A DNA stretch of 13,001 bases from Ktedonobacter racemifer. GTDB lineage: Bacteria; Chloroflexota; DTOL01; JACQYG01. Position numbers and translations under genes: made by a program. Positions 1-6,664 of this stretch are shown piece after piece. The stretch is from contig DYIS01000041.1 in NCBI GenBank assembly GCA_020723545.1, positions 1 to 13,001 on the forward strand. The letters run 5' to 3'. The notes beneath the pieces were generated by a model that ran no database searches, was not told the DNA's origin, and was given only the letters and a program-made list of their open reading frames with translations. Each line of letters starts with the position of its first letter. Positions within the stretch are counted from its first letter, which is position 1.

Positions 1-11
1 CGCCTTCCGCG

Positions 12-350
12 TTGGTTTCGGCGGAGACAGCGCCGCGGCCGAAAGAGAACGGGCTGGAGGCACGGATTCGCCAGGCCCTGCGGGATGTCATTGACCCGGA
101 GGTCGGCATCAACGTGGTGGACCTGGGGCTCATCAAGGACGTGGCGGTGGAGAACGGGCGGGTGGCCGTGCGCATGGTCCTGACCACGCCCGACTGCCCC
201 CTGGCCAGTTATCTGGTGGAGCAGGTCCGGCGTAGCGCCCAGCGGGTCAACGGCGTCCAGGCGGTGGAAGTAACCCTCTCAGCCGAACCGTGGGATGGAG
301 GGGCAACACGTGCTGGCCCTGGCCAGGTGAACCTGGAGGCTGGTGATTGA
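12..350 (+). CDS. MIP18/SufT-type metal-sulfur cluster assembly factor (DUF59)
   Basis: Small cytosolic protein of the MIP18/SufT/PaaD (DUF59) family, which helps deliver or mature Fe-S clusters. Taking TTG at 12 as start gives 112 residues. The family core is visible: DVIDPEVGINVVDLGLI at about 25-41, then LTTPDCPLASYLV around 57-69 with the conserved cysteine at 62, and a terminal AEPWD near 91-95. The segment after EPWD (GGATRAGPGQ and on) does not match the usual tail that I know for this family. The frame stays open to the window's left edge and only 11 bases precede the TTG, so the true start may lie upstream; no ribosome binding site can be judged. The stop TGA lies inside the -35 box of the tRNA-His promoter. 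Family assignment is firm; the exact client protein is unknown. Confidence 0.85.
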   Translation: MVSAETAPRPKENGLEARIRQALRDVIDPEVGINVVDLGLIKDVAVENGRVAVRMVLTTPDCPLASYLVEQVRRSAQRVNGVQAVEVTLSAEPWDGGATRAGPGQVNLEAGD

Positions 351-375
351 CACGAATGGCCCGGTGGGGTATACT
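347..375 (+). promoter_or_regulatory. Sigma-70 promoter of tRNA-His
   Basis: TTGACA at 347-352 and TATACT at 370-375 are separated by exactly 17 bp, close to a perfect housekeeping promoter. Predicted transcription begins a few bases before the mature tRNA 5' end at 390. The TGA stop of the preceding gene (348-350) is inside the -35 hexamer. Confidence 0.85.
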
Positions 376-389
376 AAAGCGGTGACAAC

Positions 390-467
390 GGTGAGAGTAG
401 CCGAGCGGCTTAAGGCGCCAGGTTGTGGCCCTGGAGATCGTGGGTTCGAATCCCATCTCTCACCCCA
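390..467 (+). tRNA. tRNA-His (anticodon GTG)
   Basis: A complete cloverleaf. Acceptor GTGAGAG (391-397) pairs with CTCTCAC (457-463). The D stem is GCC/GGC, the anticodon stem CCAGG/CCTGG (418-422/430-434) with loop TTGTGGC and anticodon GTG at 425-427, and the T stem GTGGG/CCCAT encloses TTCGAAT. The histidine identity element is present: an extra G at -1 (390) opposite discriminator C (464). CCA is encoded (465-467). It has its own promoter and is probably transcribed alone. Confidence 0.96.
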
Positions 468-494
468 ATGATACGCCATGGGCTGCTGACGACA

Positions 495-521
495 CCCCAA
501 GGGACCTCCGGTCCCTTGGGG
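495..521 (+). terminator. Strong hairpin downstream of tRNA-His, no U-tract
   Basis: CCCCAAGGGACC (495-506) is perfectly complementary to GGTCCCTTGGGG (510-521), giving a 12-bp stem with a TCC loop. No run of T follows, so it is not a textbook intrinsic terminator. It could protect or help process the tRNA 3' trailer, or slow polymerase ahead of the hairpin at 666-702. Confidence 0.5.
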
Positions 522-665
522 ACCCCAGATGTGTTCCTGCGGTTTTTGGGGAGCAGTCCATTTTTGTGACCGGTTTCGGCACCCCAATCGTAAAGCAGCC
601 CAAGCCGTTATGGCGCGCTGGAGGGAATCTCCCTACCTAAAGCAGAGAGGGGGAGCAGAGATAGC

Positions 666-706
666 AAAGCGAAGGCAAGGGTATGCCCCAGGCCTTCGCT
701 TTTCTT
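666..706 (+). terminator. Likely terminator between tRNA-His and the convergent rsfS operon
   Basis: AAAGCGAAGGC (666-676) pairs with GCCTTCGCTTT (692-702); inside, GGG/CCC (679-681/686-688) extends the structure around a TATG loop. On the plus strand the stem runs into TTTTCTT. On the minus strand it lies just past the last gene of the rsfS operon but has only a three-T end, so it may serve both convergent units and works best for the tRNA-His transcript. Confidence 0.6.
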
Positions 707-729
707 GTCGATCAAGAGCGGCAGGACCC

Positions 730-915
730 CTATTGTAGCAACAGTTTGAAATCGATGCCCTCTCGCTGGCCGAAGAGCGACCGGAAAACCCGGCGCAAGA
801 GGTTGGCGCTGGGGCCACCCAGCCAGAAGGTGAGCGCCGAGCCCAGGATCAGCCCCCCCAGGCTGCCGGCCACTATACCCCAGAAGAAGATGCTCCACTT
901 GTTGCTGTTCTGCAT
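730..915 (-). CDS. Small single-pass membrane protein downstream of rsfS
   Basis: A 61-residue protein. ATG at 915 is chosen because AAGGTGG precedes it by a few bases on the minus strand; frames extending further upstream would run through rsfS. Residues 8-34 (start FFWGIVAGSLGGLILGSALT) form one hydrophobic glycine-rich segment with a GxxxG-like pattern, followed by a basic stretch (LLRRVFRSLFGQREG) predicted to lie in the cytoplasm. The arrangement recalls YtxH-like proteins (a short N-terminal TM anchor followed by a charged tail), but the tail is too short for a firm match. It starts 35 bp after the rsfS stop, so it is probably its operon partner. Function unknown. Confidence 0.7.
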   Translation of the reverse strand: MQNSNKWSIFFWGIVAGSLGGLILGSALTFWLGGPSANLLRRVFRSLFGQREGIDFKLLLQ

Positions 916-950
916 AATGCCACCTTCTTTGCTAGTTAAAAGATCAGGCT

Positions 951-1295
951 CTACTGGACCCGCACCACCGGCAGTGCCTCGCTCCAGGCCTTCTCCAGGC
1001 GATAATAGTCGCGTTCCGCCGGGGTGAAGACGTGCACCACCACGTCTCCATAGTCCAGCAAGATCCATCCCGAGTCGGCCAAGCCCTCGTCGTGCAACGG
1101 TGCTATCCCCAGGTGTTCCAGATCCTCCATCACCGCTTGGCTTATGGCTCGTATCTGCCACCCGGTGGCGCCGGTACAGATGACGAAATAATCGGCAATG
1201 GTGGTCACTTTCCGGAGGTCCAGGAGCAGGATGTCGCTGCCCTTCTTGTCGATGGCGATCTGCAGGACCCTATCCGCCACGGCGCTCGATTCCAG
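951..1295 (-). CDS. rsfS: Ribosomal silencing factor RsfS
   Basis: RsfS (Iojap/RsfA family) binds ribosomal protein uL14 on the 50S subunit and blocks joining with the 30S subunit, lowering translation under starvation. The diagnostic segments are present: DILLLDLRKVTTIADYFVIC followed by TGATGWQIRAI, then DSGWILLDYGDVVVHVFTP and a final RDYYRLEKAW. Two starts compete. GTG at 1280 gives 109 residues but has no nearby SD. CTG at 1295, in frame, lies six bases after GGAGG (1302-1306) and adds MESSA before the GTG codon, matching the usual family N-terminus better; I report the CTG start. A small membrane protein gene follows. The promoter is the TTGAAT/TATAAT pair at 1327-1355. Confidence 0.9.
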   Translation of the reverse strand: MESSAVADRVLQIAIDKKGSDILLLDLRKVTTIADYFVICTGATGWQIRAISQAVMEDLEHLGIAPLHDEGLADSGWILLDYGDVVVHVFTPAERDYYRLEKAWSEALPVVRVQ

Positions 1296-1326
1296 GTTTG
1301 ACCTCCGGGCTCATTCTCTGGCGGGG

Positions 1327-1355
1327 ATTATACCACATCCTCCGGGGCCATTCAA
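1327..1355 (-). promoter_or_regulatory. Sigma-70 promoter of rsfS operon
   Basis: Read on the minus strand: TTGAAT (1355-1350), 17 bp, TATAAT (1332-1327). It is divergent from the pcrA promoter, whose -35 box begins only 11 bp away, so the two polymerases could compete. The predicted 5' UTR is about 25 bases to the CTG start. Confidence 0.8.
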
Positions 1356-1366
1356 CGAAGCTCGAT

Positions 1367-1395
1367 TTGGCAGTGCCGGGCAATGGTGATATAAT
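1367..1395 (+). promoter_or_regulatory. Sigma-70 promoter of pcrA operon
   Basis: TTGGCA (1367-1372), 17 bp, TATAAT (1390-1395), with TGA directly before the -10 making an extended -10. The predicted start near 1401-1403 leaves a leader of about 15 bases, just long enough for GGAGG at 1408-1412, four bases before the pcrA ATG. Confidence 0.82.
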
Positions 1396-1416
1396 CTAAC
1401 CGCTTGTGGAGGAGGC

Positions 1417-3663
1417 ATGAACGTCCTGACCAACCTGAACCCCGCCCAGCGCGAGGCCGCCCAGGCCCCGAGTGGCCCCCTGCTCATCCTGGCTGGCCCC
1501 GGCTCGGGCAAGACCCGGGTCATCGCCCACCGGGTGGCCTACCTGACCTGTGAATGCGGGATAAGCCCATACAACGTCATGGCTGTGACCTTCACCAACA
1601 AGGCCGCCCGGGAGATGAAAGAGCGGCTGTACCAGTTGGTGGGGGATCGACTCCAACAGCTCACCATCGGCACGTTTCACGCCCTCTGCGCTCAGATCCT
1701 GCGCAAGGAGATCGGCCATCTGGGACAAGACCCCCATTTCGTCATCTACGATGAGGGGGACCAGATCGCCGTCGTCAGAAAGGTGTTGAAAGAGCTGAAC
1801 CTGGAGGAGAAACAATATCCCCCTCGTGCGCTGAAAGACGCCATCGAGGCGGCCAAGAGCGAGCTCTTGGCACCGGGAGAGTACTTCCCGACCACCTACT
1901 GGCAGGAGATCGTCCTGCGGGTCTACCGCCGGTACCAGGAGTTGTTGTGGAACAACAAGGCCCTGGATTTCGATGACCTTTTGTTTTATGTAGTTCGCCT
2001 CTTCCGGGAGCACGCCGAGGTGCTGCGGAAATACCAGAACCGCTACGCGCACATCCTGGTGGACGAGTTCCAGGACACCAATGCGGTCCAGTACGAGTTG
2101 GTGAGTCTCCTGGGGGGCGTGCACCGGAACGTCTGCGTGGTGGGCGACCCGGACCAATCCATCTATGCCTTCCGCCGGGCCGACATACGCAACATCCTGA
2201 ACTTCGAGCGGGATTATCCCGAGGCCAAGATCGTGCTCCTGGAACAGAACTACCGCTCCACGCAGACCATCCTGGACGTGGCCCATGCAGTCATCACCCC
2301 AAACCGTCAGCGCAAGGAGAAAAGGCTGTGGACCGAGAACCCGCCGGGCCTGCCGGTCACGATCTTCGAGGTCTACAACGAGCAGGAGGAGGCCCAGTAT
2401 GTGGTCAACGAGATCGGTGGGCTGGTCGCCGTGGAGCAATATCAACTGCGCAATTTCGCTGTGATGTACCGCACTAATGCCCAGAGCCGGGCCCTGGAGG
2501 ACGCTTTCGTGCGTGCCGGCCTCCCGTATCGCCTGGTGGGTGCCACCCGCTTCTACGAGCGCCGCGAGGTCAAGGACGTCATGGCCTATCTCCGGCTGGT
2601 ACATGACCCTTATGACGACGTGAGCCTTGGGCGCATCATCAACGTGCCTGGCCGCGGCGTGGGCCAGCGAACCATGGCCGAGCTGGAGCGATGGGCAGGG
2701 GAGAGGCGGTTGCCCATCTACACCGCCCTGCAACTCATGGCCATTGGGCGGGCACAGGGCCCGCCCATACAACAGGAGGGGGCAGAGGCGACGGAGAGCG
2801 ATGCCGCCGGCCGCGAAGCACCACCCTTTAGCCCTCGCGCGCGAGGGCCGCTCCTGGAATTCCTGACGCTGCTGGACCAGTTGAGGTCCATGCACGACCG
2901 CCCCTTTGTGGTGGACATCCTGGACCAGGTGCTGGATAGGACCGGGTACGCCCACTACGTCCAGGACGGCACCGAGGAGGGCAGGGAGCGCTGGGAGAAC
3001 ATCCAGGAGCTGCGCTCAGTGGCCAAGCAGTACGACGAGCGCAACCCGGGCCTGGGACTCCCTGGTTTCCTGGAGGAGGTGGCACTGGTCTCCGACGTGG
3101 ACAATTACCAAGAGAAGGCCGAGGCGGTCACCCTTCTGACGCTGCACTCTGCCAAGGGATTGGAGTTCCCGGTGGTCTTCATCGTGGGGATGGAGGAGGG
3201 ACTGTTGCCCCACTCGCGCTCTTTGGACAATGGGGAGGAAAACCCGGCCGAGCTGGAAGAGGAGAGAAGGCTTTGCTACGTGGGCATCACCCGGGCCATG
3301 CACCGGCTGTACCTGGTCTACTGCTTCCGGCGGACGATCTTCGGCCAGAGCATCAGCCGGGAGCCTTCGCGCTTTCTGGCGGATGTGCCCAGGCATCTGG
3401 TCCAGAAGCCCCTGGGGGTCTTTGCCAACGGCGCCCGGGGCTGGGGCACCCCTTCCGGGCCCCGGTCGCTGCAGCCTGCGACATCGGCGGTGGCGGCCAG
3501 CGGGTTTAAGGTTGGCGACAGGGTGCGGCACGGCATGTTTGGCGAAGGGGTCGTGGTGGAGGTCAAGGCGGTGAGGGACGATGTGGAGGTCACCGTGGCC
3601 TTCGCCGGCCTGGGGCTGAAGCGGCTCTCGCTGGCCTATGCCCCCCTGGAGAAGGCCCAGTGA
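1417..3663 (+). CDS. pcrA: ATP-dependent 3'-5' DNA helicase PcrA/UvrD
   Basis: 748-residue superfamily 1A helicase acting in nucleotide excision repair and replication-fork maintenance. All motifs are intact: Q motif LNPAQREAAQ (7-16), Walker A AGPGSGKT (26-33), Ia VTFTNKAAREMK, Walker B with DEFQDTN from 216, III GDPDQSIYAFRRAD, IV QNYRST, V TLHSAKGLEF (575-584), VI CYVGITRA (620-627). Residues 696 to the end (GFKVGDRVRHGMFGEGVVVE onward) form the Tudor-like C-terminal domain that contacts RNA polymerase in PcrA. Domain 2B carries an Ala/Gly/Glu-rich insertion at about 443-476, absent from the Geobacillus PcrA sequence as I recall it. ATG 1417 has a closely spaced SD. First gene of an operon: the next gene's GTG overlaps its TGA by four bases (GTGA). 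Confidence 0.96.
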   Translation: MNVLTNLNPAQREAAQAPSGPLLILAGPGSGKTRVIAHRVAYLTCECGISPYNVMAVTFTNKAAREMKERLYQLVGDRLQQLTIGTFHALCAQILRKEIGHLGQDPHFVIYDEGDQIAVVRKVLKELNLEEKQYPPRALKDAIEAAKSELLAPGEYFPTTYWQEIVLRVYRRYQELLWNNKALDFDDLLFYVVRLFREHAEVLRKYQNRYAHILVDEFQDTNAVQYELVSLLGGVHRNVCVVGDPDQSIYAFRRADIRNILNFERDYPEAKIVLLEQNYRSTQTILDVAHAVITPNRQRKEKRLWTENPPGLPVTIFEVYNEQEEAQYVVNEIGGLVAVEQYQLRNFAVMYRTNAQSRALEDAFVRAGLPYRLVGATRFYERREVKDVMAYLRLVHDPYDDVSLGRIINVPGRGVGQRTMAELERWAGERRLPIYTALQLMAIGRAQGPPIQQEGAEATESDAAGREAPPFSPRARGPLLEFLTLLDQLRSMHDRPFVVDILDQVLDRTGYAHYVQDGTEEGRERWENIQELRSVAKQYDERNPGLGLPGFLEEVALVSDVDNYQEKAEAVTLLTLHSAKGLEFPVVFIVGMEEGLLPHSRSLDNGEENPAELEEERRLCYVGITRAMHRLYLVYCFRRTIFGQSISREPSRFLADVPRHLVQKPLGVFANGARGWGTPSGPRSLQPATSAVAASGFKVGDRVRHGMFGEGVVVEVKAVRDDVEVTVAFAGLGLKRLSLAYAPLEKAQ

Positions 3664-4319
3664 AGCCAGTGGTCTTCTGCGACTTCGACGGCACGGTGAC
3701 GGCCCAAGACGTGCAACACGTTATCCTGAACCATTACGCCGGCGACGCCTGGATTCCGGTGAACGAGGCCTGGCGGCGTTTCGAGATCACCACCGAAGAG
3801 CGTTGCTGCCGACAATGGGCGCTGGTGCACGCCACCGAGAGCGACCTGGCCCAACTGGCAGCGCAGGTGCCGCTGGACCCCGACTTCCGGGATTTCGTGG
3901 CCTTCTGCCACGGGCAGGACTATGACCTGCGCATAGTCAGCGACGGCTTTGACTTTTACATCCGACGGCTTCTGGAGAAACACGGGCTCTCGGACATTCC
4001 GTATTACGCCAATCATCTGTCTTTCCAGGGCTGCCACATCGCGCTCAGCTTCTCCCGGCCCAACCCGGGTTGCTGCACCTTCGGCAACTGCAAACGGCTC
4101 CTGGTGGAGGAGCTTCGACCGCCGGGCGGGCGGGCGATCTACGTGGGCGATGGGCTTTCCGACCGCTGCGGTGCCGAGGCCGCCGACCTGGTCTTCGCCA
4201 AGGGACTGTTGGCGAGCTATCTGGAGCAGAGGGGCTTGCCGTTTCATCCGTTCCGGCGTTTTGGCGACGTGACCGCGGCGCTGCAGGGTCTGGAGCGACG
4301 AGATGGGCCGATCCAGTAA
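3660..4319 (+). CDS. MtnX-like HAD-IB family phosphatase
   Basis: 219-residue cytosolic haloacid dehalogenase-type phosphatase of the phosphoserine phosphatase/MtnX (DKMTPP-phosphatase) group. Motif I is DFDGTVT with nucleophile D8 and general acid D10; motif II is IVSDGFDFYI with S94; motif III is K145 in FGNCKRLLV; motif IV is GDGLSD with D164 and D168. The stretch between motifs I and II is a C1-type cap. A cysteine-rich GCCTFGNCK segment precedes the motif III lysine, as is common in MtnX-like members. Start is GTG at 3660, overlapping the pcrA stop by four bases; the gene ends 17 bases inside polX. No methionine-salvage gene is nearby, so the family name should not be taken as the substrate. 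A phosphatase role is sure; the substrate is unknown. Confidence 0.85.
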   Translation: MKPVVFCDFDGTVTAQDVQHVILNHYAGDAWIPVNEAWRRFEITTEERCCRQWALVHATESDLAQLAAQVPLDPDFRDFVAFCHGQDYDLRIVSDGFDFYIRRLLEKHGLSDIPYYANHLSFQGCHIALSFSRPNPGCCTFGNCKRLLVEELRPPGGRAIYVGDGLSDRCGAEAADLVFAKGLLASYLEQRGLPFHPFRRFGDVTAALQGLERRDGPIQ

Positions 4320-6042
4320 TAAGGAACTCGCCTCCATCTTCCGCGAGCTGGCCGACATGTTGGAGATGAAAGGCGACACCATCTACAAGATCATCGCCTA
4401 TCGCAAGGCGGCCGATAACATCGAGCATGCCACCCAGGACGTCGCCGTTCTCTGGCAACAAGGGCGGTTGCGGGAGGTGCCTGGCATCGGTGAGAGCATC
4501 GCCTCCAAGATCCAGGAGTACCTCACCACCGGCCGGGTGGTCCTGCATGATCAGCTCCACGAGGAGATGCCTCCGGGTGTGCTTTCTCTGCGCGCAATAC
4601 CCGGCGTGGGCCCCAAGACCGCCTGGCTGTTGTACCAACGGTTGGGCATCACCAGCGTCGCCGAGGTGGAGCGGGCGGCCAAAGAGGGCAAGCTCCGGGG
4701 CTTGCCGGGGATGGGCGAGAGGTCGGAGGAGAAGATCCTCCAGGGCATCGAGATGTTGCATCGCCGGTCAGAGCGCATACCGCTGGGCATCGCTCTGCCG
4801 GTGGCCCAGGCCCTCTTAGCTGGTCTCCGGGGTTGTCCCCAGGTTCTGCGCCTGAGCACGGCGGGAAGCCTGCGCCGTTGCAAACCTACCGTTGGCGACA
4901 TCGACGTCCTGGCTGTTTCGCGCGAGCCGCAGGCAGTGGTCCGCTTCTTCGCCCGACTCCCGGAGGTGGCCGAAGTGGTGTCCCAGGGCGACACCAAGAG
5001 CACCGTGCTCCTGGAGGACGGCCTTCAGATCGACCTGATGGTGTTGGAGGAAACCCGCTACGGCTCGCTGTTGCAGCATTTCACCGGCAGCAAGGACCAC
5101 AACGTGCACCTGAGGGAGCTGGCCCTGGATCAGGGCCTCAGCCTGAGCGAGTACGGCTTCACCAGGCCCGACGGCGGCATGATCCTCTGCCCTGAGGAGG
5201 AGGATGTCTATCTGACCCTGGAACTGGATTACATCCCTCCGGAGCTGCGGGAAGATGCCGGCGAGGTGGAAGCGGCCAGGGAGCGACGGCTGCCCCGGCT
5301 GGTCCAATCCGTTGACCTGAAGGGCGACCTGCACGTCCATTCAACCTGGAGCGATGGCGTGAGCAACATCCGGGAGATGGCCCAGGCGGCCAAGGCCCGG
5401 GGATACGAGTACATCGCCGTCACCGACCACACCAAGTCCCTGGGCATCGCCCGGGGTCTTACCGTGGACCGGCTGCGAGAGCGCCAGGCCGAAATAGAGG
5501 AGGTCAACCGGGAACTGGCCCCTTTCCGGGTGCTGTCCGGCGTGGAGGTGGAGGTCAAGGCGGACGGCACGCTGGACCTGCCCGATGACGTCCTGGCAAA
5601 GCTGGACCTGGTGGTGGCCTCGGTGCACTCCGGCTTGCGGCAGGAGAGGGACAGGATCACGGGCCGGGTCCTGGCAGCCATGCGCAACCCCCACGTGGAC
5701 ATCATCGGCCATCCCACCGGCGTGATCCTGGGCGAGCGTGAGCCCTACGACCTGGATTTCGCAGCGATCTTGAGGGAGGCGGTGGCCACCGGCACTGCCC
5801 TGGAGATCAATTCCATGCCCAACCGGCTGGACCTGGACGACGTGCATGTGCGCCAGGCGGTGGCCGCCGGGGCGATGTTGGCCATCAGCACCGACTCCCA
5901 CCGTGTGGAGTCGCTGGAGGCCATCGGCTTCGGGCTGGCCATGGCTCGCCGCGGTTGGGCGGAGCCGGCCAGTGTAATCAATACCGTTTCGTTTCCGGCT
6001 TTGCTCTCCAGGCTCAAGGGCCAGCCGAGGCTGGCCTCTTGA
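4303..6042 (+). CDS. polX: DNA polymerase/3'-5' exonuclease PolX
   Basis: 579-residue family X polymerase fused to a PHP exonuclease, used in gap filling and base excision repair. Order: 8-kDa/fingers helix-hairpin-helix region (1-150, with VPGIGESIASKI and the related IPGVGPKTAW); nucleotidyltransferase palm with AGSLRRCKPTVGDIDVL from 187, giving metal ligands D199, D201 and the third acidic residue D244 (QIDLMVL); thumb with RYGSLLQHFTGSKDHN; PHP domain from about 340. PHP metal motifs are complete: DLHVHSTWSDG (from D342), TDH, GVEVEV, ASVHSG, GHPTG and STDSH, so exonuclease activity is expected. ATG 4303 lies within the end of the phosphatase gene and has GGAG seven bases upstream, indicating coupled translation. 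Length and architecture match bacterial PolX. Confidence 0.95.
   Translation: MGRSSNKELASIFRELADMLEMKGDTIYKIIAYRKAADNIEHATQDVAVLWQQGRLREVPGIGESIASKIQEYLTTGRVVLHDQLHEEMPPGVLSLRAIPGVGPKTAWLLYQRLGITSVAEVERAAKEGKLRGLPGMGERSEEKILQGIEMLHRRSERIPLGIALPVAQALLAGLRGCPQVLRLSTAGSLRRCKPTVGDIDVLAVSREPQAVVRFFARLPEVAEVVSQGDTKSTVLLEDGLQIDLMVLEETRYGSLLQHFTGSKDHNVHLRELALDQGLSLSEYGFTRPDGGMILCPEEEDVYLTLELDYIPPELREDAGEVEAARERRLPRLVQSVDLKGDLHVHSTWSDGVSNIREMAQAAKARGYEYIAVTDHTKSLGIARGLTVDRLRERQAEIEEVNRELAPFRVLSGVEVEVKADGTLDLPDDVLAKLDLVVASVHSGLRQERDRITGRVLAAMRNPHVDIIGHPTGVILGEREPYDLDFAAILREAVATGTALEINSMPNRLDLDDVHVRQAVAAGAMLAISTDSHRVESLEAIGFGLAMARRGWAEPASVINTVSFPALLSRLKGQPRLAS
6019..6040 (+). terminator. Possible terminator hairpin at the end of polX
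   Basis: GGCCAGCC (6019-6026) pairs with GGCTGGCC (6029-6036), a GC-rich 8-bp stem still inside the polX coding sequence, followed by TCTT at the stop codon. The T tail is poor, so termination here would be partial. A new promoter follows directly. Confidence 0.35.
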
Positions 6043-6045
6043 AAC

Positions 6046-6074
6046 TTGCGCCGTATGGTGCAGCGTTGTATACT
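6046..6074 (+). promoter_or_regulatory. Promoter of the divIC/ftsB-like gene
   Basis: TTGCGC (6046-6051), 17 bp, TATACT (6069-6074). The -35 is weak and the -10 good. It rules out a translation start at TTG 6074, because transcription would begin near 6081. Confidence 0.65.
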
Positions 6075-6106
6075 TGTGCGTGGGATCCCTGCAACGAGGT
6101 GCTGGC

Positions 6107-6535
6107 TTGAAACTGGGGCGCTGGCAAATATCCTCCTTGACCGGGCAACTGGCCGCAGTCCTGGTAACCACCATCGCCGTGTACATCCTGCTGGCCTTCC
6201 TGGGCCGGGCGCTGGAGAACTATCGTTTGGAGCAGCGGGCTCTGGCCGTCAAACAAGAGATCAAGGCACTGGAAGACCAGAACAAGGAACTCAAAGAACT
6301 GGTCGCGTACATGAGCTCCGACGCCTACGTGGAAAAGGTGGCGCGGGAGGAGCTGTTGCTGGCGAAACCGGGGGAAACGGTTCTCCTGCCGGTGCCGGTG
6401 ACGAAGCCGCTAACACCATCGCCGGCTGATACACCGAGGCCTTCGCCGACCTACGAAACGAACCCTGCCTCCTCCCCGGAACCGCGGTGGACCAGATGGT
6501 GGCGCCTCTTCTTTGCTCCCCGGCAAAGGCCTTGA
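6107..6535 (+). CDS. Septum formation initiator (DivIC/FtsB) family protein
   Basis: 142-residue bitopic membrane protein of the divisome linker family (FtsB/DivIC). N-terminal MKLGRWQISS, then a TM helix at about 14-33, a coiled coil at 35-67 rich in E/K/L (VKQEIKALEDQNKELKELV), and the family signature SDAYVEKVAREELLLAKPGE at 71-90. The C-terminal 50 residues are a proline-rich low-complexity tail (TKPLTPSPADTPRPSPTYE) ending in a basic/aromatic WTRWWRLFF patch; such tails are not part of the core family. The start is TTG at 6107 because GAGGT lies six bases upstream and the promoter -10 overlaps the only longer start. By position (just before tRNA-Met, tilS, hpt, ftsH) it corresponds to divIC of Bacillus. 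Family sure; division role inferred. Confidence 0.88.
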   Translation: MKLGRWQISSLTGQLAAVLVTTIAVYILLAFLGRALENYRLEQRALAVKQEIKALEDQNKELKELVAYMSSDAYVEKVAREELLLAKPGETVLLPVPVTKPLTPSPADTPRPSPTYETNPASSPEPRWTRWWRLFFAPRQRP

Positions 6536-6560
6536 CTTTGTCGGGCCGTTGATGTATAAT
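6532..6560 (+). promoter_or_regulatory. Sigma-70 promoter of tRNA-fMet
   Basis: TTGACT (6532-6537), 17 bp, TATAAT (6555-6560). Predicted start near 6567, six bases before the mature tRNA. The stop TGA (6533-6535) of the preceding gene is inside the -35 box, as at tRNA-His. Confidence 0.86.
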
Positions 6561-6572
6561 CCTTGGCGCTGA

Positions 6573-6647
6573 CGCGGGGTGGAGCAGTGGAAGCTCGTCG
6601 GGCTCATAACCCGAAGGTCGTTGGTTCGAATCCAACCCCCGCTACCA
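6573..6647 (+). tRNA. Initiator tRNA-fMet (anticodon CAT)
   Basis: Complete cloverleaf with encoded CCA. Initiator features are present: the first base C (6573) faces T (6643) and cannot pair, while the next six acceptor pairs GCGGGG/CCCCGC form; the anticodon stem TCGGG/CCCGA contains the three consecutive G-C pairs needed for P-site binding; the D stem GAGC/GCTC has A11-U24. Anticodon CAT is at 6605-6607 in loop CTCATAA. The T arm GTTGG/CCAAC with loop TTCGAAT is standard. Confidence 0.96.
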
Positions 6648-6664
6648 AATTTTGACCCAACGGA

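Larger units (their letters stand above)
468..729. other. Intergenic region without a recognisable gene
   Basis: Between tRNA-His and the end of the small minus-strand gene no reading frame with a family match, start and ribosome binding site stands out. It holds a 12-bp hairpin at 495-521 and a second hairpin with a T-rich tail at 666-706, both listed separately. The segment 575-585 repeats the CACCCCAAT seen just after the tRNA 3' end (461-469), which may be chance. Confidence 0.6.

Noticed and set aside
1396..2955. A 519-codon open frame on the minus strand opposite pcrA
   Set aside because: It lies antisense to a helicase with every motif intact, has no family resemblance, and is a by-product of high GC codon bias.
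6074..6106. Upstream TTG start for the DivIC-like gene
   Set aside because: It falls on the last base of the promoter -10 box, before any transcript start; TTG 6107 has an SD.
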